A DNA stretch of 64,000 nt, from contig NC_087066.1 in assembly GCF_963678635.1 (NCBI RefSeq), positions 64,300,282-64,364,281 of the forward strand, read 5' to 3'. The position numbers and the translations under genes were made by a program. Below, piece after piece: positions 1 through 11,127 of the stretch. Under the pieces are notes generated by a model. That model was not told the origin of the DNA and searched no databases. It saw nothing but the letters and a program-made list of their open reading frames with translations. Position 1 is the stretch's first letter. Each line of letters starts with the position of its first letter. The stretch is from Symsagittifera roscoffensis. Taxonomy: Eukaryota; Xenacoelomorpha; Acoela; Convolutidae.

Positions 1-23
1 CTTCACCGTTGTTCGCAACGTCC

Positions 24-55
24 TTGCAACTATTGTAGCGACACAATAGTTGCAA
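24..55. repeat. Perfect short hairpin
   Basis: A 12-bp perfect inverted repeat (TTGCAACTATTG and its complement) flanks an 8-base loop. It is isolated and no gene or element end could be assigned to it. Confidence 0.6.
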
Positions 56-1370
56 CTCGAAACGTTCTCTGTCAACTCCTTGATTTGTTGTCGTTTCTTG
101 ACCACAATTTCCGTTCTTCTCGCAATCGCTACTAATATTGTTCTGTTTCCTTTAAGCTTTTCTGCCAAAATGGCCGTTTCTGACGTTTCTCAGAAATGTT
201 ACGTCATCACTTCGAAAATTTAAAATTTTAAAATACGGGAATATCCTGACCTTCACCGTTCTGCTAATCATCCGAATAACGTCGTTAATCCTTCAAAATC
301 ATTAACTCGGAAGGTTCACTGCTAAAATTTCGAAATCTGCAGAGAATGCATTTTGGCACATTCTGGTCGAATGTCACAAAATGCAATGAATCACGCATTT
401 TGAATGAATCACGCAGAAAATTGGTCGTCGCGGGTTGCATCGCAAGCCGTTGGAAAAATCATTAGCGAGGGCAAAAACAAAAAGAAGATGGCTGAGAAAA
501 AGAAACCCTGTGATTATAGCAGCATTTCACAATCCATCTTGATGATTCAATATCGGTTGAATGACAGTCAGACGTTGGCAAATAAAGTGAGCGATAACAT
601 CAATAAGCAGAAAAAATCACGACAAAAAATGGAAACTTGTACGCCCTCTTTAAAATCATCCTTTTCAAATGAACTGAAATCAAAATGGTGTACAGACTTG
701 AATGTTATGGGTGCAAATTCATCTATGTTGACCGGACGCCCCGACATCTCACCACAAGGATTGAGGAACAACGAAAAGAGAAAACCCCAGTTGGACAGCA
801 TATACGGTAGTGTGGTAGTGATAGTGATAAGTCGGAGTTTAATTAATGGATAATCGACCAGGCCTTCAGCAGCATTAGGTTACTTACATTAGAGGCGCTG
901 CAGACTAGGAAAGAGAGACCGGCAATTCACCCGCGCGACGAGTTTGCAAGTAGGGAGCTGACACCAAGGCTATAATTCCAGAAACGAAAATTTTGGCTAA
1001 AACAAAAACCTCTGAATGACTTACATGTTAGCATGAACTTAGCGACAAAAGGAAATTGTAAAAACAAAAAAATTGAAAACTCGCAGAAACTTGTGACTAA
1101 ATGAGTAAAACTAATACATAACAATTGTTCCATTTTTTAGTAATAATTGTGAAGTTGTGATTGGTTAAGTTTTTTAAATTTTGAATTATTGACACTTTTT
1201 ATGATCTTTGATAGTTTTGTACAAATAAATAAGCTTTTTAAAAACTGAAGATGCACAAAAAGATTCTCAAAAGCAACTATTCTAAGTCCTAACTAATTTA
1301 TCTGTGCTTGTTTTTTGTATTAGCGAACAGCTAGCGGTTTATGATCTATTGAACAGAAACAACATAAACT
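56..1370. other. Unassigned AT-rich region with one weak open frame
   Basis: I recognise no gene here. The longest open frame (404-853, plus, 149 codons) is lysine/serine-rich and low in hydrophobic core residues, with no recognisable domain and no clear splice signals, so it is probably chance or a very old relic. A minus frame stays open from about 181 down to the window edge, but it is too short to judge. The rest is AT-rich sequence with no repeat I could match elsewhere in the window. Confidence 0.4.
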
Positions 1371-1377
1371 GTTTTCC

Positions 1378-2995
1378 ATGGGTTGCCAAATTAACCTCCA
1401 AAATTTGTTTTCAGAACCTCTACAGTGCACTATTGTAATCAAAATAGTGCCTCTCCATCTTACTACACTAACATTGAAATTAACTTTTATAATTTTTTTA
1501 TCATATATCTTTTACATTAAACAACACTGTTACTATAATAACTATTTAAAAAAATTTTTTTTTGATTTACATAACAACCACACAAAATTTTCTGGAATAA
1601 AACTTCTTCGATCAGATGAAGTCCGTCCTAATCCGCGTCTGCTGAATGTAACCTCTTTTCGTGATACTAGAAAACTACAACAGTACTTTTGAATTTTTAC
1701 AACGAAATTGCTAAAGCAAAGCTAGGAAACGTTCAGACCTAAAATCACTTGTAAAAACGAATAGTGAAAACACGGTTTTTGTCTTTTCGGAAACATGAAA
1801 AAATGACTCAAAAGAGGAAACAATATAGGCCCCAGATAGTGATTTTTTAATACTGCGATGCGACAGATCAGTCGAAGCTAGCAAGAAAACAAAAGGAGAC
1901 GGCGTCATACTTTGAGTACCAAAACACTTACTTGAAAACTATAATAAGATTGAAATGCTCTGCAAAAAAAAAACATGACAGTTTGTGGATTGAACTGCAT
2001 CCAATAGAAAAGAAAGAACTACTCTAACAACTACCTAACAATCCAAGCAAAAAAAACAAAAGAGAGTTCTTTGCAGAACTTGATCACTCGGTTTACTATG
2101 CTAAAGCATTCAAAACTAATGTCAAACTATTAAGCAATCATAACCTGAAATATCTTAACAATGACCTTAATGATTCACTTAATACAATTCTCGCCCAATA
2201 CGATTTTGATAATACTGATAAAACAATTCCTACTTACCTGAAATAACGATTGGATTACCCGATCACCAATATTATTTTAACGGACCAATTAAACAATCAA
2301 TCCTATTTACACTTCCCATAACAATGGATCACTTGGCAAATAATTTCATAATTGACCATGAAGTAAGAGGAAACAAAACTCCCTTTAAGCGCAGAATATG
2401 TATTTAAATATATAACTCAGACGGGTTTTTCAAATTTAGTCGGTAAAATTTCAATGGGATAGTTTTTACAGCAAAGTAACCCAGAAGCAAGGTTTAAGAT
2501 TTTGTTCAAAAAACAGTTGAAAAAAATAATTTTTTGCTCCAGAAAGTCCATTTTTTTACCTATTGATAACCCAAACTTAAACTTTCAAGATAATATTTTC
2601 ACATCGCAGTATTAAAAAAAAACTGTTGACACCAAAAATGCTATTCTAATTTGCACGGAGTCATTTAGAAAGTCGATTGATAACATGAATTTAGTTATTG
2701 CTTTTTCTTAGATCCCTTGCTTGCTTTTTAAATTCTGTCGCCCATAACCATTTAAAACAAAAAATCCATAAACTAAATTTTTCTGAGCCTGCGATAAACG
2801 TAAATAACCCTTTGATAAGCGACCGATATCAAAAAACAATTGTAAATAACACTGAATCGGACTGGATCAATCTTCATTCAGATGTCCCTCAAGGCACTAT
2901 ATTAGAATCTCTTATTTTATCCATGTACATCAGAGATCTTAGGAGGCAACTGAATAAATCAGGCAAAGTATTTCAATAGACAGATGACACAACTC
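1378..2995 (+). pseudogene. Decayed LINE (non-LTR retrotransposon), endonuclease tail plus RT fragment
   Basis: Broken plus-strand coding matter resembles a jockey/CR1-type LINE. Near 1600-1650 a frame ends in DEVRPNPRL, loosely like the NPGP-type start seen in some LINE ORFs. Around 2300-2460 a frame with MDHLANNF and FKRRICI looks like the end of an endonuclease domain. From 2626 the RT palm follows, with motif B VPQGTIL (2887-2907) and motif C reading stop-TDD (2977-2988). The start, the order of the pieces and the family are inference. Stops and frameshifts throughout mean it is not functional. The RT part recurs at 4420, 8083 and 9679. Confidence 0.4.
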
Positions 2996-3146
2996 TAAGA
3001 CATAACTTAGACCATGTTAATGTTAAAAAAAACGGAGCTCATCATCTTCAGAATATATTGTGTTCGAAACGATGAAAATAAAACACAAATGCCCTGCAGA
3101 GAAGTTTTATTGAAGAAAAACAGTTAGAAATATCTGGGTGCAAAAT

Positions 3147-3345
3147 AAAAACAGTTTTTGACAATTAAAAACGAAGGAAAACGATTTTACGAAAAACGGC
3201 CTTCGAGATAAAAAAAATAAGCGTGATGAAAAAATCACGATGTATTTGTTTTACCATGAGAATTTCCGCCTTTTGATTACTTAGAAAATATGGAAGAAAA
3301 ATTTTTTTATTTGCCAGTTAAAAAAGTTTAAATGTACAAGAAAAA
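3147..3345. repeat. Module X, about 200 bp, six copies
   Basis: This block recurs at about 3977-4178, 5005-5198, 8385-8585, 9238-9435 and 10264-10460. All copies share a GAAAAACGGCCTTCGA core and a small hairpin (CGTGAT, A-rich loop, ATCACG). Four copies lie about 90 bp downstream of the RT fragment. The other two lie next to the S gene without RT. It could be the 3' tail of the LINE or a separate small element spread by rearrangement. Confidence 0.75.
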
Positions 3346-3539
3346 GTCAAATAACAATCTGTATGATAATAATTGTCAAACACGGCACCAAAATGAGAAT
3401 AACTTACACCATGTTAATGTTAAAAAAACGGAGTCTTGAGAAAAAATTTTAAAATTTCACTGCATCGTATAGTAAATTTACTGCCATAATTTACACTTAC
3501 AAAAAAACGACACGATTACATAAAATTACACATAAAATT

Positions 3540-3935
3540 CAAAACATGCACATCATAAATATTGTTCAAGTTTCTCTGGAGGGATTTAATTAGAAGAAAA
3601 GCTGATTAAATTGCGTAAAAATCCACACAAATTATCAGTTATTGTAGTTTTCTGGGAACCATTTGCAAATACTTTTTTGTTAGAAGGGATTAAGTTGTTC
3701 TTTTTCGGTTCAAGGAATCAACAATGTATCAAGTTTTGTTCAATCGAGCGATCTTGATCCAGTGTTCCCCTCTATCTGTGCTTGGAGCTAAGCTGATGAT
3801 TGCAAAAGAGTATTTTGTTAGTTGGGGTATTTTATCAGAGGAGTAAGAACCCATGTACTTAAAATTGAGTTCAGGAATTCTTTCAATTTTTTGCAAGCGT
3901 GAAAAATTATCCATCTTTACAGTTGTTAGTTAATT
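3540..3935 (-). pseudogene. Polinton-type adenain-like cysteine protease relic (copy 1)
   Basis: Read on the minus strand, the frame carries GEHWIKIA (histidine box, about 3752-3775), then VDSLNRKR (acidic residue) and NLCGF (candidate nucleophile cysteine, about 3620-3640). These come in the His, Asp, Cys order of adenovirus-protease/Ulp1-like enzymes. In Polinton/Maverick elements such a protease is thought to process capsid proteins. A stop just before VDS, a frameshift after NLCGF and a further stop break the gene. The neighbouring S and capsid genes support the assignment, which rests on family recollection and motif order. Confidence 0.6.
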
Positions 3936-4165
3936 TTCATCTAAAAACAAAGAAATAGATAGCTTGATTTGGTAACTGCAAAATTAAAACATTTTTGACA
4001 ATTAAAAACGAGTAAAAACAATTTTACGAAAAACGGCCTTCGAGATGAAAAAAAATAAGCGTGATGAAAAACTCACGTAGCATTTATTTTACTATGAGAA
4101 CTTCCGCCTTTTGATTACTTAGAAAATAAGGAAGAAAATTTTTTTTATTTGCCAGTTAAAAAAAA

Positions 4166-4450
4166 TTAAATGTACAAGGAAGTGCATAAAACAACTAAGA
4201 TTAATGACACGCATTTAGGTATTGAATCAACAAAGTCCCATACACACGTCTTATGAACTGGAAAAAGGTTATTGAACACTGTTTCACAGTCTAGGTTGAA
4301 GAAACTTCTCGGGTTTTCAATTAAGCAGCATTCATTGTCTACTTTTTCTGGAGATTTAGGTCTGAAGAAAAACAAAATAGATAGTACAGAGACAATTACA
4401 ATGAAAAGTCCCAACAAAATTGCAAAGTTTTTATAAGAACCTGAAAATTC
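4166..4450 (-). pseudogene. S gene, small single-pass membrane protein of the Polinton relic (copy 1)
   Basis: The frame encodes a hydrophobic stretch near the N-terminus (GLFIVIVSVLSILFFF), then a proline/lysine break, a short cysteine-containing segment with NECC, CETV and KTCVWDF, and a second hydrophobic C-terminus. The open frame from the internal Met (4417) is 83 codons. Coding similarity extends upstream without a usable start because of a frameshift near 4450. I do not recognise the family. In intact order it follows the capsid gene and precedes the protease, so it is probably a virion or egress membrane protein (inference). Confidence 0.5.
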
Positions 4451-4930
4451 AAAAAAAACTAAACACTTTTAACGACTGTTCCGAGTTTGACACCGAAAAT
4501 GCTATTCTAATTTGCACGGAGTCATTTAGAAAGTCGATTGATAACATGAATTTAGTTGCTTGCTTTTTCTTAGATCCCTTGCTTGCTTTTTTAATTCTGT
4601 CGCCCATAACCATTTAAAACAAAAAATCCAAAAACTAAATTTTTCTGAGCCTGCTATAAACCTAAATAACCCTTTGATAAGCGACCGATATCAAAAAACA
4701 ATTGTAAATAACACTGAATCGGACTGGATCAAACTTCATTCAGATGTCCCTCAAGGCACTATATTAGAATCTCTTATTTTATCCATGTACATCAGAGATC
4801 TTAGGAGGCAACTGAATAAATCAGGCAAAGTATTTCAATAGACAGATGACACAACTCTAAGACATAACATACACCATGTTAATCTTAAAAGAAACGGAGC
4901 TCATCATCTTCAGAAGAAATTGTGTTAGAA
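4420..4930 (+). pseudogene. LINE reverse-transcriptase fragment (copy 2)
   Basis: Two overlapping plus frames together cover the RT palm. The first ends in FFLDPLLAF (motif A region), and the second carries SDWIKLHSDVPQGTIL (motif B) and ends at a TAG where the first residue of the YxDD box is expected, followed by TDDTTL. It lies antisense within the Polinton relic. It has the same stop as the other copies, so it was copied as part of a DNA block after inactivation. Confidence 0.65.
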
Positions 4931-5396
4931 ACAATGAAAATAAAACACAAATGCCCTGCAGAGAAGTTTTATTGAAGAAAAACAGTTAGAAATATCTGGG
5001 TGCAAAATTAAAACAATTTTTGACAATTAAAAACGAGTGAAAACGATTTTACGAAAAACGGCCTTCGAGATAAAAAAAATAAGCGTGATGAAAAAATCAC
5101 GATGTATTTATTTTACCATGAGAATTTCCGCCTTTTGGTTACTTAAAAAATAAGGAAGAAAAATTTTGCCAGTTAAAAAAATTTAAATGTACAAGAAAAA
5201 GTCAAATAACAATCAGTATGATAATAATTGTCAAACACGGCAAATATTCAGATACCAAGTTTTAAGTATTTATTTGATTATATCACAATCTAACACTATT
5301 TTCACTAGAAAAAAATTGAAATCTTTGCATGAGATTCTTCTATAGATTGCCACTGTTAGATATTCTTTAGATAAATGTAAACATTATGTCTTGAAA

Positions 5397-5574
5397 ATTG
5401 TTTTTGCTTTTCTGTAAATCAGGGTATTCTTGATACAATTTGGTTACAATGTAACCTGTTCCATATTAATACTGAGTTTTTTTGCTTAAAAAAACAGTAA
5501 AGATTTGCACCATGATATTTGATAAGAACATCATTTTCAAGAGTACCCTGATTTACAGAAAAGCAAAAGCTATT
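5397..5574. repeat. Inverted repeat, ~37-bp arms, ~100-bp loop
   Basis: Arms at 5397-5433 and 5538-5574 are near-perfect complements (core GCTTTTCTGTAAATCAGGGTA). The same structure recurs at about 10705-10882 in the second tandem unit. The open frames around 5482-5836 overlap it, have no recognisable domain, and are probably chance. Confidence 0.75.
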
Positions 5575-5824
5575 TTTTTTCTAAGGAATGTCCATCATAT
5601 CTTTCGACAAAAACAAATCTTTCAATATTTATGTTCATGTTTATGTGATTTTTCTCATATTGAACTTGTTCGTAAACTGGTATTGGGAGTGTTTTACTCT
5701 CCGAAAGTTGAAAATTATTTTGTATTCAAGGCGCATTGTTACTGGTAGTATTGTATTGTATTTTATTTTAAAATCAGATAACAAATCAAACTGCACGATC
5801 ACAATAGGTTTTAATTGCCCTCAA

Positions 5825-6013
5825 TCACTTTTCTAATGAGACTGAAAAATCTGCTGAAAAAATGTTTAAAAAGATGGCAGGACAGTGTAGGTGAGTGACA
5901 ACGAGTGCGTTCATGAGTAATAGTCTTGTTTTGGTAGTCAGGTGTTCTTTGATTGTCTGTTGTGTGAGTAGCAGATGTTGAGGCTGATCAGGGGGGACCT
6001 TGAAAACCGACAT
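5825..6013 (-). pseudogene. LINE RT C-terminal fragment (copy 1)
   Basis: A 62-codon minus frame contains TKTRLLLMNALVVTHLHCPA and FSVSLEK. This is the pattern of the post-palm 'thumb' region of non-LTR retrotransposons (NALV-SHLHY type). No intact element surrounds it. It is on the opposite strand to the RT palm fragments nearby, so it comes from another insertion or an inversion. Confidence 0.5.
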
Positions 6014-6500
6014 GTATTAAGATAGGGAAAAGAACATTCGGTCTTCAAGCTGTGTATTAAGATAAGGATTGGAGCCTACAATGTATAAGGATAGTGAATA
6101 CCAATGGTAAGGTTTCATGGTTTGTGTGATGGTCAGAGAATGGTAAGAAAAACGAATTTTTTTCGGTTTTTGTGTGGAAATGTCTAGTTCTTTTGCAAAA
6201 ATTTCGGCGACCGTTATCTAATTGTTAAAAATCAAAGGTTATTTATGTGTAGGTTGTGGAATGAAGTTTTTGTGTTTATTTTTTGGTACATGGTAAGTCA
6301 ATGGTAGAGATTTTTTATCAAATTTTTTTCAAAAAAAACTTCAAAAAAGTTGATATTTGTTATAATTCGAACCATTAATAATTTGTTAGATAATCTTTTT
6401 TTTTGAAACATCCTCATGAATTTATGCTGAAACCTACTGAAACTCCAAAAAAAATCAAATTTTTGAGAAAAAAAGTAAAATACAAAGAACGTGTATAAAT
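6014..6500. other. Unassigned spacer in tandem unit 1
   Basis: AT-rich sequence with no recognisable coding. Near 6030-6110 short near-repeats of TGTATTAAGATA and a TGGTAAG-like motif occur. The same sequence is found at 11317-11825 in unit 2. Confidence 0.5.
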
Positions 6501-6584
6501 CACTGCATCGTATAGTAAATTTACTGCCATAATTTACACTTACAAAAAAACGACACGATTACACAAAATTACTTATGAAAATCA

Positions 6585-6985
6585 AAACATGCACATCATG
6601 AATATTGTTCAAGTTTCTCTGGAGGGATTTAAATAGAAGAAACGCTGAATAAATTGCGTAAAAATCCACGCAAATTATCAGTTATTGTAGTTTTCTGGGA
6701 ACCATTTGCAATTACTTTTTTGTTAGAGTGGATTAAGTTGTTCTTTTTCGGTTCAAGGAATCAACAATGTATCAAGTTTTGTTCAATCGAGCTATCTTGA
6801 TCCAGTGTTCCCCTCTATCTTTGCTTGCAGCTGAGCTGATGATTGCAAAAGAGTATTTTGTTATTTGAGGTATTTTATCAGAGGAATACGATCCCAAGTA
6901 CATAAAATTAAATTGAGTTCAGCAATTCTTTCAATTTTTTGCAAACGTGAAAAATAATCCGTCTTCACAGTTGTTAGCTAATTTT
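6585..6985 (-). pseudogene. Adenain-like protease relic (copy 2)
   Basis: Diverged copy of the protease at 3540-3935, placed directly after an S gene in minus-strand order (capsid, S, protease). This copy keeps that order without an intervening module X, so it probably shows the ancestral layout of this end of the element. The histidine-box codons (EHW region, about 6810) are recognisable, but stops break the frame. Confidence 0.55.
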
Positions 6986-7020
6986 CATCTAAAAACAAAG
7001 AAATAGATAGCCTGATAGTG

Positions 7021-7309
7021 TAATTTAGGATAAAACAACTAAGATTAATGACACGCATTTAGGTATTGAATCAACAAAGTCCCATACACAAGTCTTATGA
7101 ACTGGACAAGGGTTATTGAACACTGTTTCACAGTCTAGGTTGAAGAAACTTTCCGGGTTTTCAATTAAGCAGCATTCATTGTTTACTTTTTATGGAGATT
7201 TAGGTCTGAAGAAAAACAAAATAGATAGTATAGAGACAGTTACAATAAAAAGTCCCAAAAAAATTGCAAACTTTTTATAAGAACCTGAAAACTCAAAAAA
7301 ACTAAACAT
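7021..7309 (-). pseudogene. S gene (copy 2), overlaps the capsid-gene stop codon
   Basis: Most complete copy of the S frame. An ATG at 7309-7307 sits inside the last codons of the upstream capsid frame, and the string ATGTTTAG holds both the S start and the capsid TAG. The encoded protein begins MFSFFEFSGSYKKF and runs into the hydrophobic anchor. One in-frame stop follows FFFRPKSP, so the copy is dead. The overlap suggests a virus-like compact arrangement. Function unknown. Confidence 0.5.
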
Positions 7310-8078
7310 TTTTCACGACTTTTCCGAGTTTGTTAATTTGAACATTTATTAGTTTTTCTCCCAAGACTATCACTTCCGGTACTGGAAAAACACGGAAATT
7401 GGAAAACATTTCTATTCTCAGGCCTTCTCCACAAAGTGCTGGATTATGCAACTGTTCAGCAGCATCCCGTAGTGAAGTCAAGTCAAAAACAAGAATATAG
7501 TGATTTTGAAATTCTTCCATAGGAAGAGCTGGGAAATCTCCGTTAAAGTGCAGTGCTTTCATTGTTGTAACATAAGGACGACAAGGAGAAGTAGTATCTA
7601 ATGAAACAATTGCTCTTCCAACCCGATCAATTCTAAGCCCTCTCAAACGGAAGTGATGATAGCTGAAAACGTTTTCACGAAAAGATCCTGCAACAGCTGA
7701 ATTTGTATTCGTTGCAACAGCTACTCTTCTTATTGGAGCGTTATGAATATATTTTCTTGTAAGAACTGGTTTTGACGAGATGGAATGGTAAAGGTTCTTG
7801 CAACAGTTTCCATGTATTTGTGTTGAGCAAATTCTCTTTCCAGATTTCATTGCAAGTAATGATGATTAGGTTCAGCAATTAAAATACTTCTAGGAAACAG
7901 CAAACATTCAACAATTTTCAGACTGACATTTGATTATCAGATAGCATGTAAAAATCAAGTCTAGCTCGAATTAGTTAAATTCGAACTTTGGTTTTTATTA
8001 GTAATAATTTTTCACAAGTAAACAAGTCAATTGCAAAACTGCCATAAACTAAAACAAGTTATCCCTGGTCCTACAGAA
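7302..8078 (-). pseudogene. Polinton major-capsid-like gene, C-terminal part (F54H12.2-like)
   Basis: An open 182-codon stretch (7302-7850) carries NAPIRRVAVATNTNSA, VSLDTTSPCRPYV, FQNHYILVFDLTSL and EVIVLGEKL. These match the C-terminal half of the transposon-derived F54H12.2 family, which I take to be the double-jelly-roll major capsid protein of this Polinton lineage (family knowledge plus inference). Upstream to 8078 the frame continues broken, then is cut at the tandem-duplication join. The stop overlaps the S start. No N-terminal half is attached, so it cannot encode a full protein. Confidence 0.7.
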
Positions 8079-8082
8079 ATGG

Positions 8083-8300
8083 TTGTAAATAACACTGAAT
8101 CGGACTGGATCAAACTTCATTCAGATGTCCCTCAAGGCACTATATTAGAATCTCTTATTTTATCCATGTACATCAGAAATCTTGGGAGGCAACTGAATAA
8201 ATCAGGCAAAGTATTTCAATAGACAGATGACACAACTCTAAGACATAACATACACCATGTTAATCTTAAAAAAACGGAGCTCATCATCTTCAGAAGAAAT
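8083..8300 (+). pseudogene. LINE reverse-transcriptase fragment (copy 3)
   Basis: Carries NTESDWIKLHSDVPQGTIL and the same TAG before TDDTTL. It starts abruptly at the tandem join, so motif A is missing. Module X follows at 8385. Confidence 0.65.
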
Positions 8301-8779
8301 TGTGTTAGAAACATTGAAAATAAAACACAATGGCCCTGCAGAGAAGTTTTATTGAAGAAAAACAGTTAGAAATACCTGGGTGCAAAATTAAAACAATTTT
8401 TGACAACTAAAAATGAGTGAAAACGATTTCACGAAAAACGGCCTTCGACTTGAAAAAAAATAAGCGTGATGAAAAAATCACGATGTATTTATTTTACCAT
8501 GAGAATTTCCGCCTTTTGGTTACTTAGAAAATATGGAAGAAAAAATTTTTTATTTGCCACTTAAAAAAGTTTAAATGTACAAGAAAAAGTCAAATAACAA
8601 TCTTTATGATAATAATTGTCAAACACGGCACCGAAATGAGAATAACTTACACCATTTTAATGTTAAAAAAACGGAGTCTTGAGACAAAATTTCAAAATTT
8701 CACTGCATCGTATAGTAAATTTACTGCCATAGTTTACACTTACAAAAAAACGACAGGATTACATAAAATGACACATAAA

Positions 8780-9160
8780 ATTCCAAACATGCACATCATA
8801 AATATTGTTCAAGTTTCTCTGGAGGGATTTAATTAGAAGAAACGCTGAATAAATTGCGTAAAAATCCACACAAATTATCAGTTATTGTAGTTTTCTGGGA
8901 ACCATTTGCAAATACTTTTTTGTTAGAAAGGATTAAGTTGTTCTTTTTCGGTTCAAGGAATCAACAATGTATCAAGTTTTGTTCAATCGAGCGATCTTGA
9001 TCCAGTGTTCCCCTCTATCTTTGCTTGGAGCTGAGCTGATGATTGCAAAAGAGTATTTTGTTAGTTGGGGTATTTTATCAGAGGAGTAAGAACCCATGTA
9101 CTTAAAATTGAGTTCAGGACTTCTTTCAATTTTTTGCAAGCGTGAAAAATTATCCGTCTT
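8780..9160 (-). pseudogene. Adenain-like protease relic (copy 3)
   Basis: Unit-2 counterpart of the relic at 3540-3935, nearly identical and with the same broken frame. Confidence 0.55.
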
Positions 9161-9424
9161 TACAGTTGTTAGTTAATTTTCATCTAAAAACAAAAAATAG
9201 ATAGCTTGATGGTGTAATTTAGCTTGATATGGTAATTGCAAAATTAAATTAATTTTTGACCATTAAAAACGAGTAAAAACAATTTTACGAAAAGCGGCCT
9301 TCGAGATGAAAAAAAAATTAGCGTGATGAAAAACTCACGTTGCATTTATTTTACTATGAGAACTTCCGCCTTTTGATTACTTAGAAAATAAGTAAGAAAA
9401 TTTTTTTTTTGCCAGTTAAAAAAA

Positions 9425-9710
9425 TTAAATGTTCAAGGAAGTGCATAAAACAACTAAGATTAATGACACGCATTTAGGTATTGAATCAACAAAGTCCCAT
9501 ACACAAGTCTTATGAACTGGAAAAAGGTTATTGAACACTGTTTCACAGTCTAGGTTGAAGAAACTTCTCGGGTTTTCAATTAAGCAGCATTCATTGTCTA
9601 TTTTTTCTGGAGATTTAGGTCTGAAGAAAAACAAAATAGATAGTACAGAGACAATTACAATGAAAAGTCCCAACAAAATTGCAAAGTTTTTATAAGAACC
9701 TGAAAACTCA
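9425..9710 (-). pseudogene. S gene (copy 3)
   Basis: Unit-2 counterpart of 4166-4450. The 83-codon open part differs from copy 1 by only two residues (I for V after SPEK; N for Y next to the last residue). As in copy 1 it lacks a usable upstream start. Confidence 0.5.
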
Positions 9711-10200
9711 AAAAAAACTGAACACTTTTAACGACTGTTCCGAGTTTGACACCAAAAATGCTATTCTAATTTGCACGGAGTCATTTAGAAAGTCGATTGA
9801 TAACATGAATTTAGTTGCTTGCTTTTTCTTAGATCCATTGCTTGCTTTTTTAATTCTGTCGCCCATAACCATTTAAAACAAAAAATCCAAAAACTAAATT
9901 TTTCTGAGCCTGCTATAAACCTAAATAACCCTTTGATAAGCGACCGATATCAAAAAACAATTGTAAATAACACTGAATCGGACTGGATCAAACTTCAGTC
10001 AGATGTCCCTCAAGGCACTATATTAGAATCTCTTATTTTATCCTTGTACATCAGAGATCTTAGGAGGCAACTGAATAAATCAGGCAAAGTATTTCAATAG
10101 ACAGATGACACAACTCTAAGACATAACTTACACCATGTTAATGTTAAAAAAAACGGAGCTCATCATCTTCAGAATATATTGTGTTGGAAACGATGAAAAT
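9679..10200 (+). pseudogene. LINE reverse-transcriptase fragment (copy 4)
   Basis: Unit-2 counterpart of 4420-4930, with FFLDPLLAF in one frame, VPQGTIL in the next, and the same TAG at motif C (10098-10100). Confidence 0.65.
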
Positions 10201-10454
10201 AAAACACAAATGCCCTGCAGAGAAATTTTATTGAAGAAACACAGTTAGAAATATCTGGGTGCAAAATAAAAACAGTTTTTGACAATTAAAAACGAAGGAA
10301 AACGATTTTACGAAAAACGGCCTTCGAGATAAAAAAAAATAAGCGTGATGAAAAAATCACGATGTATTTATTTTACCATGAGAATTTCCGCCTTTTGGTT
10401 ACTTAGAAAATAAGGAAGAAAATTTTTTTTTTTTGCCAGTTAAAAAAATTTAAA

Positions 10455-10640
10455 TGTTCAAGGAAGTGCATAAAACAACTAAGATTAATGACACGCATTT
10501 AGGTATTGAATCAACAAAGTCCCATACACAAGTCTTATGAACTGGAAAAAGGTTATTGAACACTGTTTCACAGTCTAGGTTGAAGAAACTTCTCGGGTTT
10601 TCAATTAAGCAGCATTCATTGTCTATTTTTTCTATATTTT
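10455..10640 (-). pseudogene. S gene, truncated extra copy
   Basis: A fifth stretch matching the middle and C-terminus of S follows a module X copy and is cut near 10635. It has no counterpart at this place in unit 1, so the two tandem units were edited after duplication. Confidence 0.55.
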
Positions 10641-11127
10641 TTCATTTGTCTATAGATTGCCACTGTTAGATATTCTTTAGATAAATGTAAGCATTATGTC
10701 TTGAAAATTGTTTTTGCTTTTCTGTAAATCAGGGTATTCTTGATACAATTTGGTTACAATGTAACCTGTTCCATATTAATACTGAGTTTTTTGCTTAAAA
10801 AACAGTAACAATTTGCACCATGATATTTGATAAAAACATCATTTTCAAGAGTACCTTGATTTACAGAAATGCAAAAGCTATTTTTTTTCTAAGGAATGTC
10901 CATCATATCTTTCGACAAAAACAAATCTTTCAATATTTATGTTCATGTTTATGTGATTTTTCTCATATTGAACTTGTTCGTAAACTGGTATTGGGAGTGT
11001 TTTACTCTCCGAAAGTTGAAAATTATTTTGTATTCAAGGCGCATTGTTACTGGTAGTATTGTATTAAATTTTATTTTAAGATCAGATAACAAATCAAACT
11101 GTCACAATAGGTTTTAATTGCCCTCAA

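Larger units (their letters stand above)
2840..8082. repeat. Tandem duplication, unit 1 (about 5.24 kb)
   Basis: The sequence from 2840 recurs from 8083 with an offset of 5243 bases. The offset grows to 5259 near 4166/9425, 5308 near 5512/10820 and 5326 near the end, so only small indels separate the copies. The unit carries, in window order, an RT fragment, a protease relic, S gene, second RT fragment, LINE tail, second protease relic, second S gene and a capsid-gene 3' part. Homology with unit 2 stops at 8078/13404, inside capsid coding sequence, and the join switches straight into RT sequence. Confidence 0.9.

Noticed and set aside
404-853. 149-codon ORF at the left edge
   Set aside because: Not called as a gene: no domain, start context or splice support; listed only as part of an unassigned region.
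5482-5836. Plus ORFs repeated in both tandem units
   Set aside because: Conservation is explained by the DNA duplication; they overlap an inverted repeat and have no domain.
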